Assembly: GCA_947683625.1 (NCBI GenBank)
Contig: CANTUR010000341.1
Location: forward strand, 248,001 to 312,000
Direction of reading: 5' to 3'
DNA length: 64,000 nucleotides
Origin: Mallotus nudiflorus
Lineage: Eukaryota > Streptophyta > Magnoliopsida > Malpighiales > Euphorbiaceae
In this document: positions 23,271-34,249 of the stretch, piece by piece
Layout of the letters: each line of letters begins with the position of its first letter
Position numbering within the stretch: position 1 is the stretch's first letter
Position numbers and translations under genes: made by a program
Notes under the pieces: model-generated
Database searches by the model: none
Seen by the model: the letters and a program-made list of their open reading frames with translations, nothing else
Told to the model about the DNA's origin: nothing

Positions 23271-24530
23271 TCAAAATTTTTTCTCTTTTCAGGAGTTACA
23301 TAATGTGATATAGAAATATTCTTTGGATTATCATTTGTGCCCATGTTAAATGAATTAAATTGAATTGAATTAATGTCAAACATGCATGATCGATCAAAAT
23401 TATAATGCACAGAACTATCAGGATGCACACCACACAAGTAAGTAAAACCAGCATTCATATTATTGACCATAGGAAAAACAACATCTTCATTCGCATAAAG
23501 ACTGGATGTTATTACATCAGTTTCTTCATAAAAAACATCAATGAAACTATCACTAATGATAGTAGCTAAGTCTTGGGGTGGTTCCTCCTCAAGTGGCAGA
23601 CATAGCAGCTCCTCAAAAACATTATCACCCATCCTTTCAATTACTTGCTTCATGACTTCCTCTTTGTTGCTAGTCACTAGGCTTTCCATAATCTGCTCTT
23701 TGAAGATCTCAAACCCAGGGACATCTTTTCCAGCCATATTAACAAATTTTTTGGTGCCCAGATAATACTTGCCTTACCCTAGCTTGATGAAATTCTCACG
23801 TAGTGGTCCAATCCTTCCCAAAGGCTTATTTCTCTTTGCTTTCTCCTTGTTGTTTGCTCTTTTACTAGCCAATCCTGCCTCAGTATATCCCAAACCCTTC
23901 GTATGTCCTGGGTTTTAATGTTCGGCGGGCTTAGGACTTCCTTGTTCATTCTTCCCGAGCCCCTGTCCATGTCGATAATTCATGCTTTCCATCATTTTTA
24001 CAACCTTGGGATCCATCTCATCAAATATTCCAGCAACTTGGAAACCATGCGAAACACACACTTGCTTCTGTTTATCAAGTATGGCTACCACAACTGCATT
24101 GGTTCCAGCTTCTATTGTCACAACATCTCCTTTATGAGGGAATTTTATTTTCTGGTGCACTGTTAAAGGTACTCCTCCCAGGGCATGAAGTAACGGCCTT
24201 CCCAATAGTAGGGCATAGGTAACAGGGATGTCCAGTATAGTAAATTCAACAATTGACTCTATAGGCCCTATTTTGACCAAAGCCTGAAATGTTCCCTCCA
24301 CATTCCTGGTACTCGTCATCATAAACTCTAATTATAAGGTTTAAAGCCATCAAGTCATCAACTTTCAAACCCAAATTAGGTAGGATTTTTAGTGGGCATA
24401 CATTTATAGCTGAACCATCATCCACCATCACAAAGTTAGTTCTCTTCCCTTTTACTTCAACTGGGATAAATAATTCCTTGTTATGATTTCTTCCCTCCAA
24501 AGGCAAGTCATCATTTGAGAATGCTATCAG
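23271..24530 (-). pseudogene. Protease, G-patch and protease-RT linker of element A
   Basis: The protease reads FVMVDDGSAINVCPLKIL with an aspartic-protease D-(D)-G-S site, then a loop segment and VTYALLLGRPLLHALGGVPL (LGRPWIH motif). Downstream, in the ORF 23915-24322, MESMNYRHGQGLGKNEQG has the Gly pattern of a G-patch, a nucleic-acid-binding motif seen in several retroelement polyproteins. The linker up to RT (23271-23737) ends WTYEDMPGLDREI. Frameshifts near 24246-24322 and 23740-23915 separate the parts. Confidence 0.75.
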
Positions 24531-24653
24531 CCCATGTTTCTTTTATATAACCTTTGCCACCATAACTTTTGGAGTTGCGGTTGTTTCAATGCTCATGTTT
24601 AATAAAGCTTTGACAAGAGCCCTTCTATGGCTGCCTGAATGCATCAGTAATTC

Positions 24654-25400
24654 CTAAATGCTGATGTTTGCCTTAGCCTTCTTGAGTTGTTCCAGGATCA
24701 GGTCTTCTTTCTGTCCTTTCTCTACTTCTGCATCTTCTGTTTCTTCCCTTTTTGCTAATTTTTCATTTTGCTTTTCTGCTGCTCGGTAATTCGTCCCACT
24801 TCTAGTAATATGATTCATATTTGGAGTATCACTCCATACATCAAAACCACCTGGGCTTTCTTTATTAGAGTCATACCAGATGTCAATAACTCTAATGATT
24901 TGATCTCTTTTCCTATCCTTCCACACTTTCATTATGCATGTTTCTTTTCTTTTCAACTCCCTCAGCTTGTCCGTATATTGGCTTAACAACTCTTCTACCT
25001 CTTCTTAGGACGTTTCTACGGTTAAGAATTCATCTTCTTCAAACTCATCACCCCATCTTGTCGGCACAATCGATTCAATGCGGATGTCAGCAGAAGCGGG
25101 TTTAGAATAGAACACTCTATAATCAAACTTACCCGAAGGTTGTCCCAACAGATCTTCAACTCCTCTCAGCGACTGCTTGGGAATTTTAGGCTCTTCTTTT
25201 ATTGGCTTATCATCAAACTCATCTCCCCAACGTAAGGGCTCCATTAATTCAATAGGGATATCAACAGAGGGTGGTTTCAATAGAATACTCTGTAATCAAA
25301 CTTACTTGAGGGCTAGCCCAGTAAATCTTCTACTCCTCTTTGTGGCTATCCGAAAGGTTCTTCATTGGGTATAAAGTTGAGGTCCTCAAAGGAGCTTAGC
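24654..25400 (-). pseudogene. Gag-protease spacer of element A with internal duplication
   Basis: An acidic, low-complexity region of the polyprotein. Two copies of a motif with RWGDEFDD / RWGDEFEED and SVDIPIE / SADIRIE lie about 160 bp apart (25045-25100 and 25205-25260), an internal duplication. The protein also has LLGQPSGKFDYRVFYSKP. No known domain; probably a disordered linker. Confidence 0.55.
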
Positions 25401-25414
25401 ACTTCTTCTTCGCT

Positions 25415-26569
25415 AACCCATGAGTTGATCACCATGGTGGCTGATGGTGGAATGTTTTGGTAATCTAGGAAAGGGTTATTTCTGGTGTTTGGGTTGGAAT
25501 TGGATTTCTCAGGGTTGGTGATTTTTCCAAAGTCTATCAGGTTTTAGATCTTATGTTTTAGGCGAATGCAGGTATCTGTGGAATGCCCAGCTACTTGATG
25601 AAACTTGCAGTAACTGTTTGGATCATAGCCAGGAAGATTTGGATTCGGGGGTTTAGAAAAGGTTAAAGGTCGAAGCAGACCTTTTTGGATTAGCCTCTCT
25701 AGGACTTTGGAGAGTGGTTGGTTTAAAGTTGGAGAACCTTCAAGGTTGTTAAAATGCACACACTTCTACAGCTCAACTAGTACTTCATTGTTGTATGCCC
25801 CCAATTGGGTAGTTTTAAATTCCTGAGCCTCTAACAATTTTCTTTTTCTCACTCTCAATTTCCTCAGCTTGTAACCCATCATCATACAAATCCATAAAGG
25901 TTTTGGGATTCATCATCTGTAGCCTCTTGACCAAATTAGGTGATACATTATGAACTATCATTCTAACTTGGTCCTTCTCAGCAAGCTTATTTTTCATCAT
26001 CCCTGCTTTATTCATGAAACGAGTTAAGAAATCAGAAAAAGACTCATTTGATTTCTGTTTAGTCAACTCCAAATCCCTAATTGACACTTCCAATTGAGTG
26101 TTATAATTATATTGCTTCAAGAATGCAGTACATAGTTCCTTCCAGTCAACTCTAACAGACTTTTCTAACCCATGGTACCAGTTTACAGCCATTCCTTCCA
26201 GGGACAGTACAAATAGCCTAGCAACTACTGATAATGGTGCTTTAGTAGCGCTCATGGTTATGGTGTATTGACTTAAATGGATCCTTGGATCTCCTCTCCC
26301 ATCAAACTTATGTAGTTGAGGCATTTTGAATTTTTCAGGCAGCTTATCTCCCTCAATTTGGAGCATGTCATCAAAGTCAAAAGAATATCCCATTCCTTGT
26401 CCTCTAATTAGCTTTTCCATCTTGGACATTTTCTGAGTCAATGCTTGCATCTGCTTAGACTCAATGTCTTGAACCAATTCAAGTGATTCTCTCTTTGCCT
26501 TTTCTACTATGTAGTTTTCAATGTCCTCCATTCTCACATCAGTAGCAGGCACATTTCTAGGAGCAGGTT
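25415..26569 (-). pseudogene. Gag of element A, main part
   Basis: The frame 25815-26569 shows the Ty3/gypsy gag capsid pattern: FKMPQLHKFDGRGDPRIHL, then ATKAPLSVVARLF, WYHGLEKSVRVDWKEL, FLKQYN, LTKQKSNESFSDFLTRF. A downstream frame (25544-25759) ends YCKFHQVAGHSTDTCIRLK, a zinc-knuckle-like Cys/His cluster typical of Tat gag. The N-terminal part is separated by insertion E2; both sides carry the duplicated AGGTT. Gag would form the virus-like particle. Confidence 0.8.
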
Positions 26570-29500
26570 TGTAATATCTCGAGTTTTTAAATAATTTTAA
26601 ACTACATTGGAATATGCAGTGTTGATAATTTTTAAACATATTTATGATATTTTTGTGAGTTTGTTATTTATTAAAGTTAATTTTAATTATTTTATATTAT
26701 TTTAAGTTCTTTGCGTAAAATTTTCCCGGGAATGTTATTTTCGAGGAAATTAAAACATAAATAATTTAATATTAATTATTTTAAATAGTTTACACATTTT
26801 CATGAACTCATATATAATTTTAAAGTTATAAATAAAATGTGTATATATGTACATTTATTTAAATTAAATTAGGGTTTAATTAATTAAATTAATTTTTATT
26901 ATTAGTTTTATATTAATTAATTAATTATATAAGTGTATAAATTATTAAAATATGTGTGTGGGATTATATATTACTATAATATATGGTTTGGATATATATA
27001 TACATATATACATAAATTATAATCAAAATTCAAAAGTTTGCATTATTTATAGAATTGCCCCTTTCTTCTTCCTCTCTTCCCGATCACCTTCCATTATCGT
27101 TCCACCATCTGCAACCTAATTTTCTTGCCATCGGTGTGCCTCTTGGCTTTCCACCACCACCTCCAGCCATTCCCGCCGCCCCTCGCCACCATTTTCAGTG
27201 TGTTTTGGCCAAAAAATAAATAAGAGGCTAAAATCATTCTCACCGTCGATCACGCCGATTCTTGCTACCGTTTTCGACACCGCTAGTCTCTATCTTCTTC
27301 TTGAGCTCCGGTGAGTGTGATTTCAAGCCTTTTTTCACTTAAAATGGTCTAGATTTCCCTAGGTTTTGATTTTCCATTTCGGCCTATTAGGGTTCTTGAA
27401 TTTTTTGAGCTTCAATTTGATTGATTCAAGTAAACTCCCTTCACAAAATTTGATCCTTGTAGCTTAATCTTGCCCTGTGAATTTTTGTGGAATTTTTGGG
27501 AATTATTTTAATTTTTGTGAATTTTTGATTATTTTATTAATATTTTCTAATTTTCAAAAATTAATTAATTAAATTGTGCAATTGTGTTTTATGGTAATTA
27601 TAGGTGTTGAAATGCCATTTTAGAAATTTATTGGTAATTTTTGTGAATTTTATATATTTATTTGGAATTTATTTAGTTTATGTAATTTTTGAAAAATTAG
27701 GTTAATTATGTGTTTAATTGAAATTAATTGGTTAATTGAGTATATTAGTTGATATTATTGAATTATATGTTGAGAAAATTAATTTTGAGTAATTACACTA
27801 TTTTTGGTGAATTTTTGATTAATTTTAGTGAATTTATATATATATGGGTATTTTGGTAATTTGACACTAAATTGGCTAAAAATTTAATTAAATTGGTTTT
27901 AATAGTTATTTATGGTATGAAAATGATTTCTATAAATTATTTAGTATTTTTTACTAATTAAAACTATTTTTCATAAGTTATTTTCAAATTATATATATAA
28001 TATACAATTTTTCTAAATAAATGAGTTTTTATCGGTTTTTAACATGTTTTAGGGTTAAATATGTAATTTGGATTGAGAAAATGTATTTTTAGTATTAAAG
28101 GGCATTTTCAGTATTTTTGTAATTGTTCTGTGAATTGTGGACCTCGGTCGGTAAATTGTAGTTTGGAGTCCGACCGAGGGATTGTGGTTGTGAATTGTGT
28201 TATTTCAAAGTGTGTTTTCTTTGCTCTTTGAGTAGAGAGATGTCCATTTTATAAGGGAGGTTCTGCCGGGTTTTTGGTAGAATTCTCGTAAAACATGATG
28301 TCCGGTCGAACTCTGATTCTAATTCTGTCTCCAATATTCTATATCGAGTTTCTAGGAATTTTCGTTAGATTTATTCTGATTTTCTGGTGTCGTTTGTTTG
28401 TTTAGTTGCGTCGAGACCAAGGCCTAGTGGACCAGGCCCGTCGGACCCATCTCGTGGAGCGCAATAACAGTGAGTTGTTATTTTATATATATATGTTTAG
28501 GGTGCATGTTTTAGAAATGTATGATTTATTTTAGTAAAATATGCATAAACGATTTAATTATTATTTAGGTTTACTTTTGGTATATTTTGGTATATTTAAA
28601 ATTATATGCATGTTTTATTAAATATTTACACTTAAAATGTTTTTAAGTATAATTTTAGTTTATTTTGCAACTATATTGGTTTATTTGAAGTATATATACT
28701 CGAAATATATCCGGTTTACCTTTTGGTATATTTCTAGTATATATATAGTTTATGTTGCTATTTTATTGAAATTCATGACATCATTTATTTATGAATGTAT
28801 GTTTTATATTAATGAAGGATATCAATAGAACGTGCTACCTAGTGGGTAGCACTAGGACAGAGTACGTACCGGTACGCTGATAGCATTTAGGCTATATTAC
28901 TATCCTAATTGTGGATATTAATCGGATTGATTTGATTTGATGTGTGATATGATTTGGGAGTATGATTGCTAAAGCTCGGTTGATCAAGTGTCTCGGGGCC
29001 AATCACACTGACAGTCAGACCGCTGGAGCTCGGTTGACTTAGTGTCTCGGGGCCAGTCTACTGTCTAAATGGAATAAGTGAATTTATTTGGATTAAGTGA
29101 GCCTGTGTGGCTAAAGTGTTGTCTAACACTGTTTGAGGTTGCGATTTTTCTAGGGTTCTATTTGATCCTTCATATGTAGTGATTTTCAGTAAAAATGTAT
29201 AAAATGATTTTGTTGCATCTGTGTGTATTTGCTTGTATATATATTTATTATATATACTATTGACTGTGTGCATTGTCATTTAGTATGCATATATATATAT
29301 TATAACAATTCACTCAGTGAGGTTTGACTCCCCTCCGTTGACTATTTTTCAGAAGAGTCATTATCTTCAGACCTTAGTAGCAGACCTATACGCTGGATTT
29401 TTTTCACCCCGGCTTCACTATGTAAACTGCTTATCTGAGTTTTATTTTATAATCTAGACACTGCAGTAGTTGTAAACAGTTATGGGGTTTATGTATTATA

Positions 29501-29761
29501 TTTGTGTGAGTTATGTATTTCAAATATTTGAACTGAAAATTGTACTAAAAGTTTATTTATATGAGATGAATGTTTATTTAAATCCATTAGTGGATATTTA
29601 CTATATCTTATTTATGATTTTATTTCCGTTGTGGAATACTTTATTTATGTTATTATTATTATTGCATGTTTTTATTTATTTTAAGGCTTGCTACAGGTTC
29701 CGGATTCAAAAGAATTCCCATTCCCTAGCGCCGGTCATGGCCCTTATTTTGGGTCATGATA
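26570..29761 (+). mobile_element. E2: long solo LTR in A gag
   Basis: A 3192-bp copy in plus orientation, TGTAATATCTCGAG... to ...GGGTCATGATA, with a perfect TSD AGGTT (26565-26569 and 29762-29766). Two structures shared with other copies are clear here. One is the inverted repeat CCTCGGTCGG (28142-28151) with CCGACCGAGG (28170-28179). The other is GTGCTACC/GGTAGCAC (28832-28839 and 28845-28852), followed by the perfect 12-bp palindrome CGTACCGGTACG (28865-28876). Two copies of a CTCGGTTGA...GTGTCTCGGGGCCA repeat lie near 28976-29057. Confidence 0.85.
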
Positions 29762-29766
29762 AGGTT

Positions 29767-30010
29767 GCTCCCCAGCATTGTTAGCAGTAGGTGGAGGAGC
29801 TATAGCAACAGGTGGAGCTCCTACAACAAGTGGTTGTTCAACAGTAGCAGCAGGTGGTTGTTCAATAACAGCAGCAGGTGGTAATCCAACAATAGGTTGC
29901 ATAAGTCCGGCCAGGGCCTTTCTTAGTTCATCTTGCATCATAGCTTTCATGTCATCCATCAAAGCTCCCTTAATGTCCTCTAAGGTCCACATCTCTGGTT
30001 GTTGTTCCAT
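29767..30010 (-). pseudogene. Gag N-terminus of element A
   Basis: Opens at the ATG read from 30010: MEQQPEMWTLEDIKGALMDD, followed by a helical segment (MKAMMQDELRKALAGLM) and a Pro/Ala/Val-rich low-complexity tail. It is joined in the ancestral element to the gag segment ending at 26569; E2 lies between them. Confidence 0.65.
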
Positions 30011-30980
30011 GTTAGTCTATTTAGTCTGAGCTGGTTCAGCTTATAGAAATAGTGGATTGATTGGACTCCCCTCTAGTCTCTCTAGTTTGTGAAGAATGCT
30101 TTGAGCTATGAACTCCGGATTTAAATCAACTTTGGTTAATCTGCCACCTCTTCGTCCCCCAGACACGAGAAGACCCAGATGAATCTATGATGGCAGCAAA
30201 ACAAGGTGTTAGTATGATACATGGACTGTATGTATGCATGTATGCATGATGCACATGCTATGCAACAAGTAGCAGGAAATCACTTAGCAAGTAACACGTA
30301 TCAAGAAGCAACATGCAAGCATAAACCTTCCAACCTTATTCCTTCCATACACGTGTTCAATGGCGAGTTTCTTTTCCTAGGATTTTTAGTTTTGGCCTTT
30401 ATATCAATATGGGATATTAAGAGCCGACGTGCATGCTAAATCTCTCTTAAAAAGAAAAAGCATAGAAGCAACATTTTTAAATATAAAGGTCTAGCCTAAT
30501 CCTTATTAGCCTGAATGAGCTTCAAAGGTACAGGCTTGGGCTTTTATAAATAGAAATACCTCATGGCAATTCAAACAAATAAGCACTTTGGGTGAAGATC
30601 CTAGGGGAATTAGCTAGGCCATTATAAGTGGTTAGGGTCTGGTGAAAAGTTAAGGTTCCCTTAGCAAGATGCTCTCCATTATGGACTTTAAGTTACAGGC
30701 CAAGGTTAGAGTGGCCCAGCATCCTTTACCAACTCGAGAGAAGATTACCCTCTTTAGGGACTTGGGTTAAAGACTCTGGTCAGATGAGCCTAGTAATCTC
30801 TCTTGAACTGAGTTAAGGCTAAGAGTGATGGTTAGCCAATCTACAACTCCATGAAGCTAGTGGAATCATGGAATCATAAACCAATGCCATTGGTTTAGTA
30901 GGGACATGTAGAATGAATGCAAGAATGAAATAATAATCAATAAAAAAATTCTAAAGAACACAAGTAGAATTAGTATCTCT
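30011..30980 (-). other. Leader of element A between PBS and gag
   Basis: About 970 bp of untranslated leader. A few Met-rich short frames occur around 30221-30439 from a GCATGTATGCATG simple repeat, but nothing is recognisable as protein. Confidence 0.6.
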
Positions 30981-31000
30981 TATCCCCAGTGGAGTCGCCA
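30981..31000 (-). other. A primer binding site
   Basis: Minus-strand TGGCGACTCCACTGGGGATA starts one base inside the 5' LTR end. It begins TGG, as sites complementary to a tRNA 3' CCA do. The CGAC after TGG would fit a tRNA-Arg like that reported for Ogre-type elements, but I cannot confirm the tRNA. Confidence 0.75.
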
Positions 31001-31001
31001 C

Positions 31002-33170
31002 TGTAAACGGCGGGGTTTAGCGCGCATCCAAGATTTTAGCAACCACAACACTGTTTAGGGTTAGGGCTTTAGAGAACACACTAACCACTGTCACAAAGAC
31101 ATGGCGTGGAGATGAGGAGTCACCGCCCAAGGTAATAACTGGGACAATTTGATTGGTGGTACTTGATTCTCTAAAAGAAAATTAGCACCACAACCAGGAG
31201 ATTCTGGATACGGAATACTAACTTCTCTTAGTCTCGTGTTCATTTAGAATAATTTTATAAATGATTATTTCATCCTCTAATTACATGCAATTTTATTAAA
31301 CCTTAATTAGCATCCATCTACCCAAAAGACAACAAGTCAATAAAATTACAAGTAAAAATGCACTCAAGATCACGTTGTCCCTAAGTTTAAACTATATTAA
31401 TTTTATTAAAAAGTTAGCTAAATCTACATTTTATTTACAAGTGAAATAGAATAAAAGTGGGTCTACATTTTATTAATTAATGAGCCTAAATCTATTTTCT
31501 AGTATTTCTAAGATATGGGCTTAAGTCTATTCAATTTTAAAGAAAAATTAAATTAGTGGGCCTAAGTCTAACTTGGTTTTATTTTAAGTTAAGTGTGGAC
31601 CTAGGTCTATTTATTTTAAAAGAAATACAATTAAGTGGGTTGAGCTAAGTCCATACAAGTTTGAATTAACTAAGTGGGCCTAAAATCTAATTAACCTAAT
31701 GGGTCTAAATTGATTTTAATTATATAAAAAAAAGCCTAAATCATTTTTTAAGCCTATTTATTAAACGGGTTAGACCTAAACGTGGGCTTGGGGCCCAAAA
31801 GGATAAAAACATAAAAAATAAGCCATTACAGTGATTTTCTATAAAAACCCTAAATTAATTACATGCAAACCCTAATTTAAGCTATTGCCACCATTGATTT
31901 TAATTGATTTTTACCCAATTGAACCTAATTACTAATCGATTTTAAAGTACAGAAAATTAAATTTTTCACTATTCCCATTACTGGGGCTATTACAAACTAC
32001 GTATAAAATTAAAATTAAATAATTATACACCCAGAAATTAAAATAACTACACAGATTACCGAAAATAAAAAAATAATAAATAAAAAAATCCTAAATCCTA
32101 CTAGAAAATAACATAGATTCTTTCATGGCATTCCATGGACCTTCTGCTCAATTTAAATATAGGTAGTATCCTCCTTAATCCACATGTACATAACAAAAAA
32201 AAGTAATAAGATTAGTAGTGAAATTAAACAATCAAAAAGAGAATAACAGAATAAAAAATCATAAAAGAAAAAAATAGAAAGAATAAAAATGACATAGAAA
32301 AAAAACACTGATGATTTAGATGTTGTGCAAATGCCCCTTTTTGACCCCTCAGATTAGGATTTTCATCGTTGAAATTGAATTTTTTGTTGATTCTAGACTA
32401 GGACTTAATTGCTTTTAAAGACACTGACAGTATCCAAAATTGGGGTTTCTTTTGGAAGACCAAGGTGTGTGCGATGTATTTTTCACGTCTAAATTTTAGG
32501 GTTCTGTGTTTTTTTTTCTCTGTGTGTAAAAAGTCTCTAGAAAAAAATCCTCTGCCAAAAAATCCTCTCCCTTATGCACACATATAGACTCTGCTTTTAA
32601 ATGCAAAGTCTATGCATACTAAACTTCCTCTAAAGGAGGAACATACCTATCTAATCAGATAGCGTTTATTTTTCTTTGATTTCAAAAAAACCTTCTACGT
32701 TTAAACAACCTTATCAGATAATTGTAAAGATAAAATTTGAATTTTCAACCAACCAAAACGCTGAAAAATCAATAAAAATACGTGAAAAAAATCAACTTTT
32801 ATGAGTCAGAATTGTGTAATGCTGACCAACATTGTGCAATTCCAGTTAGCATTATGCAATGCCGGTCGACATTGTGCAATGCTGATCGACATTGTGCAAT
32901 GCCGATCAGCATTGTGCAATGTCGATCAGCATTACACAATTCCGATTGGCATTACACAATTTCGATCGGCATTACACTAATGCCGATAGGCATTAAATGC
33001 CAAAAGATCCCTAAAAAATTGACTTATTTGCAATCAAACCCTAAAAAACATTATAATTTAGTCCTTAAAGTCTAGAAAATCAACAACTAACTTCAATTTT
33101 TGAATGAATTTCATTATAAGGGCTTACATTGCAATTATGCACAGTTGCATCCTGAAATTGGGTGCTTATA
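31002..33170 (-). repeat. A 5' LTR
   Basis: Partner of 8579-10707. On the plus strand it runs from TGTAAACGGCGGGG to GGGTGCTTATA; the terminal CA has changed to TA. Next to it at 33171 is TSD TGAGG. Confidence 0.9.
32812..33000. repeat. 20-bp palindrome array, about 9 units (A 5' LTR)
   Basis: Nine units of 20-21 bp on the model GTGCAATGCCGATCGGCATT, against four in the 3' LTR. Most differences between units are C/T or G/A at CpG positions. Confidence 0.85.
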
Positions 33171-33175
33171 TGAGG

Positions 33176-34135
33176 TGTTTGTTAAATGCCCAGATATAAG
33201 AAAATGGATCTTAAAGAAAATAAACCCTTCGAGTATCATGAATTCTCAAGTTAGGGATCAATTTGCTGAATCTCCATGACTCCCTGAAGACATCTAATGA
33301 TAAATGGATATGGATAAGAAATAGTTGTTCAACTCCATGATTGGACATTCGCTGGAAGTAATTATCTTCTACTTTATTTGCTTATGCTCATGTATACTGG
33401 TATTCTTAATTATAATATTTTTTTCTTTTTTTATATGACTTAAGCCTTGTTGTTGGTTAAGGATAACTACTACTTCCTTAAGAATCAATACAGCTTAAAG
33501 GAGATAGAGGTTGATACAATAGCCATTGATTATGAAAAGAAGGTAGAGACGGTGAAAAAGGCATTGGAACTTTGCTAGACAAAGCATGTTGAGGCTAGAT
33601 CTGAGGCTGAGGTGAGCTAGAAAATGGTTAAAGAGTTAGAGCATTACCAAGCCTAATTTACTTCAAAGATCAAGAGGCAAGACTCCTAGCTTGCGGCTTT
33701 AGAGAAAAAACTCATTGAAGTAAAGAAATCTTATGGATGTGACAAGAAAAATTATTAAAAAATGGTTATAGGATTCTTAAGACTTACAAATCTGAGTGTC
33801 AGAGGATCCTACTTAGTCAATATCTTTATCTAGACTTCTCTAACCTTGAAAATATTACACCCACTAATTTGACCAAAATACTTGCTGAAGAATATGCTCA
33901 GAGTAAGTCTTCTTCCAAGCGATCAAGGAATCCAAAGGTTACTACAAGGAAGTCCACTGCTGAAAAATCATTTTCTGGGCAACTAGAGGATTAGTGGGGA
34001 GAAATCTTTTTCTAGTGCTATTGCTTTTGGTTATGAGCCAACCCCACTATTTAAGTCTTAAAATTTTAAGAATATGAATCTTGCTCCCACTGAGGGGATT
34101 GAGCCTCTCAATACTAAGGCAAATTTGTAAATTAC
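33176..34135 (+). pseudogene. B antisense gene, 3' part (coiled-coil region)
   Basis: Continuation of 7607-8578 on the other side of element A. It aligns with 63060-63884 of C: the CTGAAATAT..GAGTATC segment, TCCATGATTGGACATTCGCT, then a coiled-coil exon starting with KDNYYFLKNQYSLKEIEVDT-like residues near 33460-33530. The tail is basic and Ser-rich. Frequent stops (TAG at several former Gln/Trp codons). The 5' splice site that reads GAGGTAAGC in C is GAAGTAATT here, so splicing would also be impaired. Confidence 0.6.
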
Positions 34136-34249
34136 ATAGCAAAAAATTCTCTTTCTTTTTCTTGTAATACAAAATTTTGAATGATAAATGAAGTATTTAT
34201 TTCTCAAAACTTGAAGTACATTTATTAATAGTATTTTTAAAGATTGTCT

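Larger units (their letters stand above)
8579..33170 (-). mobile_element. A: complete Tat-lineage Ty3/gypsy retrotransposon
   Basis: A is a full element on the minus strand, 24.6 kb with its nested copies E1 and E2 and about 18.1 kb without them. It has two LTRs of 2.13 and 2.17 kb, a perfect TSD TGAGG (8574-8578 and 33171-33175), PBS and PPT. Gene order from right to left is gag, protease with G-patch, RT, RNase H, archaeal-type RNase H and integrase. Two antisense genes and several repeat arrays then fill the 6 kb before the 3' LTR. The second RNase H and the antisense genes place it in the Tat lineage; the length recalls Ogre-like elements. I count about 16 mismatches in the first 225 aligned LTR bases, so the insertion is not recent. 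Confidence 0.9.

Noticed and set aside
29482..29784. 100-residue plus-strand frame crossing the end of E2
   Set aside because: AT-rich U-region translation that runs across an insertion junction into antisense gag.
32782..33075. 97-residue plus-strand frame with repeating residues
   Set aside because: It is a translation of the 20-bp palindrome array in A's 5' LTR, not a protein.
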